Assembly: GCF_947502395.1 (NCBI RefSeq)
Contig: NZ_CANMZM010000001.1
Coordinates: 1,275,643 to 1,339,642, forward strand
Length of the DNA: 64,000 nucleotides
Source of the DNA: an uncultured Erythrobacter sp.
GTDB taxonomy: Bacteria; Pseudomonadota; Alphaproteobacteria; Sphingomonadales; Sphingomonadaceae
Reading direction: 5' to 3'
Shown here: piece by piece, positions 1 through 8,190 of the stretch
How positions within the stretch are numbered: the first letter of the stretch is position 1
How the letters are laid out: each line of letters starts with the position of its first letter
Notes under the pieces: generated by a model
Databases searched by the model: none
Seen by the model: only the letters and a program-made list of their open reading frames with translations
Told to the model about the DNA's origin: nothing
Program-made: the position numbers and the translations under genes

Positions 1-148
1 AAGCAAACTGTTGCATCGCGCGAAGGTCTCCCGATAGATCGGCTTGGAAAGGTGCAGATTTGCAAGCCCTGAATAGCGCGTGTGTGTTTCTCAAACAATC
101 GCGCAGTGACGCCGAACCAGAACTTAGCGCTCCTGTGAAGCAAACGAA

Positions 149-550
149 ATGATCAAGAAAATTCTCCGCCTCGTGCTCAGCGCATTCTATGCTTTTGCAG
201 GCTACATGCACATTGTGCGGCCTGAACCCTTTCTGTCGATCATGCCAAGCATGGTGCCCTTCCCCGAGCACGTTGTCCTCTGGACGGGGATCGCCGAAAT
301 CTTCGGCGCAATCGCGCTTTTGCAGCCGTTTCATTTGTGTCTGAGGCAGGCGGGCGGGATTGGCCTTGCGCTCTATGCTCTGTGTGTTTGGCCTGCCAAC
401 ATCAACCACTTCATCCTTGATATGGAACGAGAAGATGGTGGACTCGGCCTTATTTACCATGTGCCGCGCATGTTCGCGCAACCAGTTCTAATCTGGCTCG
501 CCCTTTGGGTTGGAGAGCTGCCCACGCCCCGGTTCAGGCGAAGCGCTTGA
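149..550 (+). CDS. DoxX-like small membrane protein
   Basis: The product is 133 residues and mostly hydrophobic, with about four membrane segments (residues 5-20, 40-60, 68-85 and 108-122). It begins with a basic MIKK and has the layout of the DoxX/DoxD-like family: a short helix, a loop with a YMH...RPEPF stretch, then three more helices. Members of this family are inner-membrane proteins, some linked to quinone or thiosulfate oxidation and some without known function. The gene stands alone, with a terminator for the opposite-strand SWIB gene about 55 bases beyond its stop. No strong ribosome binding site precedes the ATG. A specific reaction cannot be assigned. Confidence 0.75.
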   Translation: MIKKILRLVLSAFYAFAGYMHIVRPEPFLSIMPSMVPFPEHVVLWTGIAEIFGAIALLQPFHLCLRQAGGIGLALYALCVWPANINHFILDMEREDGGLGLIYHVPRMFAQPVLIWLALWVGELPTPRFRRSA

Positions 551-602
551 GATCACATCGATAACGGCATGCAATCTGCCCAGATACTATCAATCGCACA
601 CG

Positions 603-640
603 AAAAAGCGGCGCGCTGTGCCAATCACACAGCGCGCCGC
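603..640 (-). terminator. Rho-independent terminator of the SWIB gene
   Basis: Positions 608-620 and 628-640 form a perfect 13-base-pair GC-rich stem around a 7-base loop. On the minus strand the stem is followed directly by five T residues (603-607 read in reverse). It begins about 23 bases after the stop of the minus-strand SWIB gene, which is the usual position for an intrinsic terminator. There is no T run on the plus strand, so it should act mainly on minus-strand transcripts. Confidence 0.85.
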
Positions 641-663
641 CTCAATCCAATGATAGATTGGCC

Positions 664-915
664 TTAGCTAAGGTGCTTAGACACCGCAGCTGTCATCTTG
701 AACATGGAGATCTGATCTTTGCCGATCACCGCGCCAAGTTTACCGTCAGGATTGATCTGACGTTTGTCTTTGCTGTCCTGCAGGCTGTTTGCCTTGATAT
801 ATTCCCAAACTTTCGAAGTCACCTGAGCACGGGTCATCGGGCCTTTGCCGATCACCGCCTCAAGATCACCTGAAAGCGTCACGGGCTTTTGCAGTGCGTT
901 TGTCTTGCCAGCCAT
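664..915 (-). CDS. SWIB/MDM2 domain protein
   Basis: This 83-residue protein is almost entirely one SWIB/MDM2 fold. Recognisable parts are the LSGDLEAVIGKGPMTR start, the VTSKVWEYIKANSLQD helix, the KRQINPDGKL turn and the closing DQISMFKM segment. In eukaryotes the fold sits in chromatin remodelling subunits. In bacteria, stand-alone copies or copies fused to topoisomerases occur in chlamydiae and many alphaproteobacteria, and a role in DNA or nucleoid function is assumed but not well shown. The gene is monocistronic and ends at a strong terminator. Assignment to the family is secure; the function is not known. Confidence 0.88.
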   Translation of the reverse strand: MAGKTNALQKPVTLSGDLEAVIGKGPMTRAQVTSKVWEYIKANSLQDSKDKRQINPDGKLGAVIGKDQISMFKMTAAVSKHLS

Positions 916-943
916 GGATAGTCTCCCTTGTAATTATGGCAGT

Positions 944-1537
944 TCAATCAAAATCAAAGTCATCTTCAAAATCGGCATCCGCGGCCTCAACCCCGGTAAA
1001 GGGGGCGTAGAGGACCGCACAGCCGGTCACGAATCCTTCAATTGCTTTCTTGACTTCCTCCCGGTTGGCCCCTGGCATAATCGTCAGTGGCAAATCAGTG
1101 GAGAAAATCTGAAAAACGTAATGGCGCGTCTCACCAATCGGTGGATCAGGCAAAAGCCATTCGGAATTGCCCAGTGCGTTCTTGCCAGAACGGGGAGGCA
1201 CTTCCCCTTCGAGCAGCTTGCCCTTCTGGCCCGGAAGTCCCCACACAACCCATTGAGCCGCTGGTTCATCGCCGCCGCTCGACGCTTCTTCGACAAAGAT
1301 AACCAATTCCTGTGAACCGGGTGGGGGAGCACTCCACTCAAGTGGAGGAGCAACCGCGTCCTCTTCAACCGCAGTAAAGCAAGGGTCGAGCTCTTCTCCA
1401 ACTTTGAAGGCAGGGCTCCATAGCTTGAAACCACCTTTGCCAAGCGTCTTTGCATCCCCGAGGCTAGCAACCGCTAGTCCGTGATGTCGTGCCGCTTCAG
1501 GCAATGCAGCGCTCAGCCAATCTGGCAGGTCAGGCAT
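944..1537 (-). CDS. PEBP / YbhB-like protein, divergent
   Basis: The start chosen is the ATG at 1537, which gives 197 residues (MPDLPDWLSAALP...) and has a GGAAAG-like Shine-Dalgarno sequence before it; an upstream in-frame ATG at 1633 looks like an extension. The core resembles the phosphatidylethanolamine-binding protein family: a KLWSPAF strand, then an APPLEWSAPP segment matching the family's PPLxW motif, a WVVWGLPG strand and a late HYVFQIFSTD strand. The usual ligand-site DPDAP and GxHR motifs are not recognisable, so ligand binding may be lost or changed. The C-terminus is strongly acidic. The gene lies 28 bases upstream of the SWIB gene on the same strand and may be cotranscribed with it. 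Confidence 0.7.
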   Translation of the reverse strand: MPDLPDWLSAALPEAARHHGLAVASLGDAKTLGKGGFKLWSPAFKVGEELDPCFTAVEEDAVAPPLEWSAPPPGSQELVIFVEEASSGGDEPAAQWVVWGLPGQKGKLLEGEVPPRSGKNALGNSEWLLPDPPIGETRHYVFQIFSTDLPLTIMPGANREEVKKAIEGFVTGCAVLYAPFTGVEAADADFEDDFDFD

Positions 1538-1783
1538 GATTCTGTCTTTCCATTCCGCCTTTGCTAGTCGGAACACGGGGGCAACACGAGAGAGCTCTCC
1601 ACGATTTGCCCCGGTTTCTGAGGAAAACTCCACAATTTTTGAATGCAGGAACGTCTAGAACCGATCATTTGCCAAGATTGCGGCGTTACAAGTGAAAACT
1701 TGCCCAACGCACATATCTATGCATGAGTGAACTCGGCTAGGGTAATTTACAAAATCACAAATTTGCGGAGTCGCACCCGTCTC

Positions 1784-3244
1784 ATGAAAATCGACTATAA
1801 GACAGCCGGGCGTTCGGCCCTTTCTGCAACACTTGCGTTGGCGCTTGCCGCTTGTGGTGGTGGCGGGGGATCCAGTGCGCCTATCGCTGGTCCGCCGCCG
1901 GGGGCAACTCCGGCACCTACGCCTCCTCCCACAAATTCTGCGTGTTCGACAGCTAATCAGATCGATTTTGCCGATGATGTATTGAACGATTGGTATCTGT
2001 TTCCCGATCTGCTCGACAACACCGTCAACGCTGCAAACTTCGATACAGTACAATCCTTCCTCGATGCGCGCGTTGCTCCAGCACGCGCCCAGTCAAGGGA
2101 TGTGGGCTTTACATTCGCGACTTCGATCGCGGACGAGAATGCGCTCATCAATTCGGGGTCGAGCGCTGGCTTTGGTGTTCGACTAAGCTTTGACCAAGAC
2201 AACAATCGCTTATTCATACTGGAAGCCTTCGAGAACGCACCTGGTTTTCAGGCGGGCATCGATCGCGGGACAGAAATCCTGTCGATCGGGACAGACGCTT
2301 CGAATCTACAAGCAGTCAGTGATCTATTGGCCGACGGTGGACCGCAAGCGGTGGTAAACGCTCTTGGTCCATCTGATGCGGGCGTGACACGCGTACTCCG
2401 ATTTGTGCAGGATGATGGTACGGTGATCGAGACAAGCGTTTCGAAGTCGGACTTCTCACTCGACCCCGTTTCGGACCGATACGGAGCGCTCATCATCGAA
2501 GATGGCGGTAGGAATGTAGGCTATCTCAACTTGCGCACCTTCATTGTAAGCGATGCGGCCGACCAATTGCGAAGCGCGTTCCAGTTGTTTGCTTCGAACA
2601 ACGTAGATGAGTTGATACTCGATTTTCGCTACAACGGTGGCGGTCTTGTAAGCGTGGCCGAGACTCTGGGCGATTTGATGGGCCGCGACCAGATCGGCAA
2701 TATTTTTAGCCAGACTGTGCTGCGTGAAGAGCGCTCGGACAACAACACAACCCGCCTTTTTGAGAGCGAGATGAACGCGCTTCAGCCCGAGGGGCTTGTT
2801 CTTATCGGCACTAGAAGCACAGCGTCAGCGAGCGAGCTCGTTACAAATTCGATGCTCTCCTATGTCTCACCCAATCGGATTGCTCTTGTCGGTGATGACA
2901 CCTCAGGCAAGCCAGTTGGTCAGTTTGCGTTCGATCTGGACGAATGCGATCTACGAGTGCGCGCCGTAACCTTCCAGACGTTGAATGCCGATGACGAGGG
3001 CGACTACTTTACGGGCCTCGCCAGCGTCATGCCTAACACTTGTCGAGCTGTCGATGATTTCACGAGCCCGCTCGGCGATCCAAGCGAGGCATCGATTGCA
3101 ACCGCTCTCGATTTCCTTGCGGGGCGCAGCTGCACGCCGATTAGCGGAGGCCCCGGACAGACTGCGCAAAGCCTGAACCGGCGCCAGATACTGACGCCGG
3201 CGCAGCCAAATGCTGCGCAATATCAGATCCCTGGCCTCTTCTAG
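1784..3244 (+). CDS. S41 family C-terminal processing peptidase, lipoprotein
   Basis: The protein has 486 residues from the ATG at 1784, which is preceded by GGAG; an in-frame ATG at 1727 would put 19 residues before the signal peptide. The N-terminus is a lipoprotein signal with an LAAC lipobox, followed by a Gly-rich and Pro-rich linker. A PDZ-like region (GFGVRLSF..., ending DRGTEILSIG) comes before the protease core: DFRYNGGG, then STASASEL carrying the serine nucleophile, then SGKPVGQ, where the Lys and Gln are spaced as in CtpA-type Ser-Lys proteases. It should act in the periplasm or at the outer membrane. Substrates are unknown. The gene stands alone between opposite-strand genes. Confidence 0.88.
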   Translation: MKIDYKTAGRSALSATLALALAACGGGGGSSAPIAGPPPGATPAPTPPPTNSACSTANQIDFADDVLNDWYLFPDLLDNTVNAANFDTVQSFLDARVAPARAQSRDVGFTFATSIADENALINSGSSAGFGVRLSFDQDNNRLFILEAFENAPGFQAGIDRGTEILSIGTDASNLQAVSDLLADGGPQAVVNALGPSDAGVTRVLRFVQDDGTVIETSVSKSDFSLDPVSDRYGALIIEDGGRNVGYLNLRTFIVSDAADQLRSAFQLFASNNVDELILDFRYNGGGLVSVAETLGDLMGRDQIGNIFSQTVLREERSDNNTTRLFESEMNALQPEGLVLIGTRSTASASELVTNSMLSYVSPNRIALVGDDTSGKPVGQFAFDLDECDLRVRAVTFQTLNADDEGDYFTGLASVMPNTCRAVDDFTSPLGDPSEASIATALDFLAGRSCTPISGGPGQTAQSLNRRQILTPAQPNAAQYQIPGLF

Positions 3245-3333
3245 ATCTCTCGGCTGTACGAGCGGTCTACTACGGTTTGGTTCGCTGGCATTTCATCATT
3301 CTGTCAGCGAACCGGCCAGCGCCACCAGCACCA

Positions 3334-3792
3334 TTAGGGAATGGTCTCCCCTTCCTCAAAAGGGTCTAGATCGGTGTGCGCACAACCATAAAGCGTCAAG
3401 TCCCCAAGCAGGACGGTCGCTGTGTAGGGATAGGTGCGGTCGCTCATTCCATCACTGCAATCACCGGGAGTAATCGCCACACTGACGGCTTCCTCGTCCA
3501 ATGTTCCCGAAAAACCGAGGCCGTTGTTGCCCGCAAAGCGTGAAACCGAAAACTCGACCCCGTCCGGCAATTCTGGTGCGGAATAGCGCGCCTGATAGCC
3601 TTCATCGACGGGTGTGACAGTAAGCGCCCAAAAGGGCTCAGTTCCACCAACGGAGATGATCGCGTCTTGGGTTATCTCGTTGAACGGCTCGCTATCCCGG
3701 CTGATTTCGCCTTGAGTGCTATTGCATGCCGCTAAAAAGAACGGCGAAACGCCAATGAGGCACATTTTTCGATGGCGCTTTAGCGATAGCAT
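3334..3792 (-). CDS. COG3650-like lipoprotein
   Basis: This is a small lipoprotein of 152 residues with a basic N-terminus and an FLAAC lipobox, so the mature part would be anchored through Cys23. The mature domain contains GTEPFWAL and a late PGDCSDGMSDRTYPYTA segment; two Cys residues (in DCSD and YGCAH) could pair. GTEPFWAL together with a C-terminal SDGMSD...YPYTA stretch is typical of a family of uncharacterised bacterial lipoproteins (COG3650), sometimes found near MliC or HslJ-like domains. A second in-frame ATG at 3765 could also serve as start. No function is known. Confidence 0.65.
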   Translation of the reverse strand: MLSLKRHRKMCLIGVSPFFLAACNSTQGEISRDSEPFNEITQDAIISVGGTEPFWALTVTPVDEGYQARYSAPELPDGVEFSVSRFAGNNGLGFSGTLDEEAVSVAITPGDCSDGMSDRTYPYTATVLLGDLTLYGCAHTDLDPFEEGETIP

Positions 3793-3862
3793 CCCTGGGC
3801 CTGTAGCATTGTCTACGGGCAGTAGGAAACCACCCGCAGACAGACTTAGATCAGTCGCCAGG

Positions 3863-4447
3863 TCAACCCGGCATCAGCACGGTGTCGATCACATGGATAA
3901 GACCGTTCGATGCTTCCACGTTGGTTGCGGTGACCGTCGAGGTTGCACCTGTCGCATCGGTGAGCACGACACTGTCATCGACCACTGCGGCAGTGAAGGT
4001 GCCACCGCCAGCGGTGGTTATCGTATAGCCTTCCTCGCCCGCTGCTTCGATTGCAGCGATCAAAGTCGCGGCATCGATCGTGCCTGGGACTACATGATAG
4101 GTAAGGATGCTGGTGAGTGTTTCGGTGTCTTCGGTAGTCAGCGTTTCAACCGTGCCTTCGGGAAGTTTGGCAAAGGCGTCATTGACAGGGGCAAAGACGG
4201 TAAACGGGCCTTCAGCCGAAAGGGTCTCACCAAGGTCGGCAGCGGTCACTGCTGCAACGAGGGTAGAGAAACTCTCATCGCCTGCTGCTACGTCGACGAT
4301 GGTACTCCCGGTCGTTGTTTCTTCCACCGCTGTACTCTCGTCAGCGGCAACAGTTTCGTCACTAGCTGGTTCGGCTCCACATGCAGCAAGCGCCAGCGCG
4401 CCCACCGTGACGAAGGAGGTGGTGAGGGTTTTCTTCAGCGTAATCAT
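3863..4447 (-). CDS. Fasciclin (FAS1) domain lipoprotein
   Basis: The start chosen is the ATG at 4447 (194 residues) because it leads straight into a lipoprotein signal peptide ending ALAAC; the upstream ATG at 4522 would add 25 residues that do not look like a signal sequence. A Thr/Glu-rich linker is followed by one FAS1 domain with the family's two marks: the FTVFAPVNDAF block and the final SNGLIHVIDTVLMP block. FAS1 lipoproteins are surface or periplasmic adhesion-type modules, and many alphaproteobacteria have one. The gene is divergent from the photolyase-like gene, with about 140 bases between the start codons. Confidence 0.9.
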   Translation of the reverse strand: MITLKKTLTTSFVTVGALALAACGAEPASDETVAADESTAVEETTTGSTIVDVAAGDESFSTLVAAVTAADLGETLSAEGPFTVFAPVNDAFAKLPEGTVETLTTEDTETLTSILTYHVVPGTIDAATLIAAIEAAGEEGYTITTAGGGTFTAAVVDDSVVLTDATGATSTVTATNVEASNGLIHVIDTVLMPG

Positions 4448-4492
4448 CGGGGGCAACAATCCTTCAATTAGCGACCAATTGGGAGTCGCAGG

Positions 4493-4517
4493 GGAACTTC
4501 GCGAAGTCGCAATGGTT
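4493..4517 (+). promoter_or_regulatory. Possible EcfG-type (general stress) promoter
   Basis: GGAAC at 4493-4497, 16 bases, then GGTT at 4514-4517 resembles the alphaproteobacterial EcfG promoter (GGAAC, 16-17 bases, CGTT), with one mismatch in the -10 element. It faces the photolyase-like gene starting at 4588, leaving a leader of about 65 bases. Light and stress functions are common EcfG targets. The match is short, so this is a suggestion only. Confidence 0.3.
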
Positions 4518-4587
4518 CTCATGACTTCAGTTTAACATACGCAACAGTCCCGCTGATGGATGCCTTACCACGTCGAAAGTCCGCCAC

Positions 4588-5814
4588 ATGACATTTGCCC
4601 CTACCCGCACCGCAGGTCTTGAACGCCTGAGCGATTTTGTGCCTCATGCAGGCAACGCCTACACTCGCACGCGCAATTTCGACGATGGGGCGGCTGCCGA
4701 GAAAATGCGCCAAAATGTCTCACAGCTTTCTCCCTGGTTGCACGCAGGTCTTCTCGGCGAAACCGAAGTGATCAAGGCCATTCTTGAGCACCATGGACCA
4801 ACTGATGCAGAAAGCTTCATCTCGGAAGTCTTCTGGCGGATCTATTTCAAAGGCTATCTCGAGCAACGTCCCTCGATCTGGACAAGCTACTGTAAAGGCC
4901 GGGACGCTGCATTCGCGGTGCTGGATGCCGATGCCGCTCTGGCAGAGCCCTACACCAAAGCGACCGAAGGACGCACCGGGATTTCCGCCTTTGATCATTG
5001 GTCCCGCGAACTCACTCAAACTGGCTACCTCCACAATCATGCCCGCATGTGGTTTGCGAGCATCTGGATCTTCACACTCAAGCTCGACTGGCAGCTTGGT
5101 GCAGACTTCTTCTTGCGCCATCTGATCGATGGTGATGCGGCCTCGAACACGCTCTCATGGCGTTGGGTCGCAGGCTTGCACACCAAGGGTAAAACCTATC
5201 TCGCCCGCGCCGACAACATCGCCCGCTTCACTGATCGGCACCCGGATGGTCCTCTTGCAGCCGAGGGCCTAGCCGAGCACGCCGAGCCGCTAGAAGAGCC
5301 AATCGAACACGCCCGCTCAATGCCCGACTTGCCCTCTCAGTGTTCGGTAGATGCGCCGTACGCGCTACTGCTCCACGACGAAGGAGCGAGCCATGGGCCG
5401 CTGGAACTGCCTCACAAACCTTCGCTGATCATCGCTGCCGCCCGCCCCAAAGCACGTTCACCTCGGGATATTGGTACTCAAGCTCGAGACTTTGCCAGCC
5501 AAGCGGTGCTCAACGGTGGCAAGGCAGCTGGCGAAGCTTTCGGTTGCGAGGTGGTTCAGTGGGGGCCCAAAGAAACCCTCGCCAGTCTTCTAGAAAATGC
5601 CGGCATTGAGTGCCTTGCGACACCCTATCTCCCCACGGGTTGGACCCGCAACGCATTGTGGGCAGAGCTATCCATCCTGCAACAGCATGGCGAACTTACC
5701 CAACTCGTGGCTCAACTCGACCGAGCGACATGGCCGCATGCAAAAGCCGGTTTCTTCCGGGTCAAGAAAGTCATTCCCGGCATTCTTGGCGAGCTGGGGC
5801 TGGAGAGCGGTTAG
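4588..5814 (+). CDS. Photolyase/cryptochrome-type FAD protein with unusual domain order
   Basis: The protein has 408 residues. Residues 35-215 match the FAD-binding half of DNA photolyases: SPWLHAGLL near 48, TGISAFDHWSREL near 130, GYLHNHARM at 146-154, and DGDAASNTLSWRWVAG at 181-196. A usual photolyase has an N-terminal alpha/beta antenna domain of about 130 residues first, but here the FAD part starts after only about 30 residues. The last 150 residues (from about 258) look like an alpha/beta domain with beta strands YALLLHDE and SLIIAAARP. The protein may therefore be a permuted photolyase, or a FAD domain with an unrelated tail. The expected role is light-driven DNA repair or light sensing. 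The start is well placed, and only the divergent fasciclin gene lies upstream. Confidence 0.8.
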   Translation: MTFAPTRTAGLERLSDFVPHAGNAYTRTRNFDDGAAAEKMRQNVSQLSPWLHAGLLGETEVIKAILEHHGPTDAESFISEVFWRIYFKGYLEQRPSIWTSYCKGRDAAFAVLDADAALAEPYTKATEGRTGISAFDHWSRELTQTGYLHNHARMWFASIWIFTLKLDWQLGADFFLRHLIDGDAASNTLSWRWVAGLHTKGKTYLARADNIARFTDRHPDGPLAAEGLAEHAEPLEEPIEHARSMPDLPSQCSVDAPYALLLHDEGASHGPLELPHKPSLIIAAARPKARSPRDIGTQARDFASQAVLNGGKAAGEAFGCEVVQWGPKETLASLLENAGIECLATPYLPTGWTRNALWAELSILQQHGELTQLVAQLDRATWPHAKAGFFRVKKVIPGILGELGLESG

Positions 5815-5831
5815 TCGCCGGTCATCGCCGG

Positions 5832-6176
5832 CTACAGGGCCTTATCGGGACGGGCGTCGTGCTTGTGCCGCGCTTCTTTGCCGAACAACCGCTCCAAGCG
5901 CTGTGCCAAAGTGTTGGCTGCACGCCTCGCCGCGTCATCAACCTTATCAGCTCTGCCAGTCACGCCAATCGGACGGCCACCGCGTGGTCTCGCTTCGATC
6001 ATGCAGTGCTTATCATCCGCACCATGCTTGGAGCCGTTGACGTCTGACACATGCACTTCAATCCGAGTGAGCCGTTCGTTGAAGCGCGACAGCTTCTCTC
6101 GCACCATCTCCTCAATCCGCTCTGCCACATTATGCGTACCCATGACCGAGCTGTCGGAATTGAATTGAAACTGCAT
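5832..6176 (-). CDS. hpf: Ribosome hibernation factor HPF/RaiA family, short form
   Basis: The start chosen is the ATG at 6176 (114 residues, MQFQFNSDS...), with GGAGAAG a good distance upstream; an in-frame ATG at 6260 adds an unlikely leader. The sequence shows the HPF/RaiA pattern: an N-terminal strand, the helix VAERIEEMVREKLSRF, the RIEVHVSDVNG strand and the second helix VDDAARRAANTLAQRLERLFGK with a basic tail. Such proteins bind 30S subunits in the decoding region and silence or dimerise ribosomes in stationary phase. The length fits the short type without a dimerisation domain. The gene converges on the photolyase-like gene, with 17 bases between the stops. Confidence 0.85.
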   Translation of the reverse strand: MQFQFNSDSSVMGTHNVAERIEEMVREKLSRFNERLTRIEVHVSDVNGSKHGADDKHCMIEARPRGGRPIGVTGRADKVDDAARRAANTLAQRLERLFGKEARHKHDARPDKAL

Positions 6177-6336
6177 GTGCGCTTCTCCTTCGTTTTCGGT
6201 TGTCTGCAACAAGAATGTGGCGATTGATGGGCCAAATTTTGAGTCCTTGTATCCTGGCAATATCCTGGCAATTGCTCCTTACGGCGCAGGATTCTTGGGT
6301 TAAGACCATTGGAGCCGGAGCAAAGTTTTGAGCAAC

Positions 6337-6906
6337 CTAGATCGGCGCGATATGCCTTGCTCGGGCGCGCACGGAGGCTGCCTCGTCGTGCTGTGCGCGA
6401 GAAAGTGCCGCGTTGAAGGCATCGGCGAATTCCCTGTGCGTTTCAGCCAACGCGCCAAATGCGTCAAGCGACCACGCGCGCAGTAAAGGTCTGTTGTGGC
6501 CCAGAAAGCCCGTCAACCAACTTGCAACATCGTGGGCCCTCTTCGCCTTAACGTCCAGCCGCCGCATAAACTGGCAAATGTGCAATTGCGCGGCCCAGTC
6601 GGTCATCGCAGGCAGTTGTGCAATGAGAGCTTCAGTCTGCTCCTCGCTCAACACCATGCCTTTCTCTATTGCAGATTTGATCAGCCAGCTCGCTCCATTT
6701 GCAAGATTTCCGTTGGGCTCCCCCACCAGCTCTACAAGCGCATCGAGATAGTCATCCGGTCCCGAAAACATCGCCTCTGCTTCGCCTAGGAAGGTGGTCG
6801 CCTTGCCGTCATATTCGCTCAGTTTTTCAAGAAGAGCCTCATGGACAAGAGGCCAGGTAGCGCCAGTCCTGCTGTTCCTAATGATCTCTTGTGTCACGCT
6901 GCTCAA
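6337..6906 (-). CDS. Alpha-helical HEAT-like protein
   Basis: This is a soluble protein of 189 residues built from paired helices that look like HEAT or ARM repeats: YLDALVELVGEP, GASWLIKSAIEKG, TEALIAQLPAMTDWAAQLHICQFMRRL, ASWLTGFLGHNRPLLRAWSLDAFGAL and AAS VRARARHI. Proteins of this kind usually bind other proteins, and some are regulators or immunity proteins. It follows the unknown 323-residue membrane-associated gene on the same strand after 53 bases, so the two may form one unit. There are no catalytic motifs, and the name rests on shape only. Confidence 0.6.
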   Translation of the reverse strand: MSSVTQEIIRNSRTGATWPLVHEALLEKLSEYDGKATTFLGEAEAMFSGPDDYLDALVELVGEPNGNLANGASWLIKSAIEKGMVLSEEQTEALIAQLPAMTDWAAQLHICQFMRRLDVKAKRAHDVASWLTGFLGHNRPLLRAWSLDAFGALAETHREFADAFNAALSRAQHDEAASVRARARHIAPI

Positions 6907-6959
6907 ACCTTCTTTGGGGAGCTCACACCTTCTTCGGGATTATGAGCGATAGCACAGGA

Positions 6960-7931
6960 TCAAGGTTTTCTCCCAAAGGCTTCGTGATCAATCACGTCCA
7001 GGCACTCAAGCTGGTCGGCAGCGATATTGACCATTTCCGAAGGCTGGCCCTTGGCTTGAGTCGCGAATTTCCTCACCGAAGTGTCAATTGCTTCAGACAT
7101 GGGCGAAGGCACGCGCACGGTCGCCAGAATTCCGTTAACCTCTGCACTGCTGATGCTCGCCACCTCATTGAGTGTCGCACGCATTTCGATCAGCGGGTTG
7201 ATAAGATCACGCACCGGCTCTTGTGGATCGACATGGTGCTGATCAAAGTCCTGGCCAAAGGCCGCATTGATCTCACGCAAGGCCCCGGAAAGCGTGCCGA
7301 CGAAATGCTGCTTGGCGTTTTGAACATGCCAAAGATCACGCAGATGCAACTCGGTCCAGCTTTTGTCATTGGCCTTTGCCGCTGCTCTGGCGTGGTCGAT
7401 AATGTCGGTCTCGGCTGTCGAAAGCCGCTCGATCTCTGCCACCGATTGCATGAATGTCGCGACTGCCGGGGGCAGATCACCGGGCAGCGCGAGCTTGCGC
7501 ATCGGCACCGCGGGCACATGCTTTTTATAGTCGCTGATCTTAGGGTCGATGCCGCCGATAACCGTTGCACCTCCTGCCCCCATCAGGATCGATCCACCGG
7601 CGGCCAACATTGAGCCCACGATGGCGACCACCACCGCAGCAGCTGCGCCTGTCGCCGTCGCTGGTAAGGTCGCAGCGACCGCAAGCGCTCCGACAATAGC
7701 GGCGACGATTACAAGGACCCCGGCGACAACCATGCCGACACCAACACCAATCTTCTTCCAATCGATCCCGACCGAGCCTTCATCAGGCACTGGGAAATCA
7801 GGGAGCTTTGGATCGTTCTCACCGGGCTTTCCGGTTCGATCATTGCCGCTACCATCGCAGGCAAGCCAAGGGTTGCTCGGCCCAGGCAATGTCTCTAGCG
7901 GATCTCCGCCAAGCGGTCCTCTCCAAGGCAT
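6960..7931 (-). CDS. Unknown protein with Gly/Ala-rich hydrophobic core
   Basis: The product is 323 residues and was not recognised. Residues 1-55 are polar and rich in Pro and Gly. Residues 58-128 form two or three very hydrophobic, Ala/Val/Gly-rich segments (VGMVVAGVLVIVAAIVGALAVAA and following) with little charge. Residues 140-320 are soluble and helical, with several His residues (LHLRDLWHVQNAKQHF and DQHHVDP). This layout, a Pro/Gly-rich start, a glycine-rich hydrophobic hairpin and a soluble tail, recalls membrane-inserting or delivered effector proteins, but no known toxin or PAAR motif could be identified. It lies directly upstream of the HEAT-like gene. Confidence 0.6.
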   Translation of the reverse strand: MPWRGPLGGDPLETLPGPSNPWLACDGSGNDRTGKPGENDPKLPDFPVPDEGSVGIDWKKIGVGVGMVVAGVLVIVAAIVGALAVAATLPATATGAAAAVVVAIVGSMLAAGGSILMGAGGATVIGGIDPKISDYKKHVPAVPMRKLALPGDLPPAVATFMQSVAEIERLSTAETDIIDHARAAAKANDKSWTELHLRDLWHVQNAKQHFVGTLSGALREINAAFGQDFDQHHVDPQEPVRDLINPLIEMRATLNEVASISSAEVNGILATVRVPSPMSEAIDTSVRKFATQAKGQPSEMVNIAADQLECLDVIDHEAFGRKP

Positions 7932-8190
7932 GGTGACTCCTTAAGCCTCTGGTACAGCGCAAGTTTTAGAGGGGCAGCTCGCGCAAAATTCTTCGTCAAG
8001 GGGAGCGGTGCACCGGTTGAACCTGCAATACAGGCTCGTGCTGGGAGCCCATGATTGGGTCATTTACTGGGCTATTGTTGCCCACGCGGTCTACGCACCC
8101 CGCATAAGGCCATTCGTATTGTGCACCTGCGAAGATTACTGTGCAGTTGGTCACAGTTCTTTGTAAATCAGAGTAAAGGCGTATGCAGCT

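Noticed and set aside
4495..4509. LexA-type box (GAAC, 7 bases, GTTC) before the photolyase-like gene
   Set aside because: The second half reads AGTC, not GTTC, so it does not match the alphaproteobacterial SOS site.
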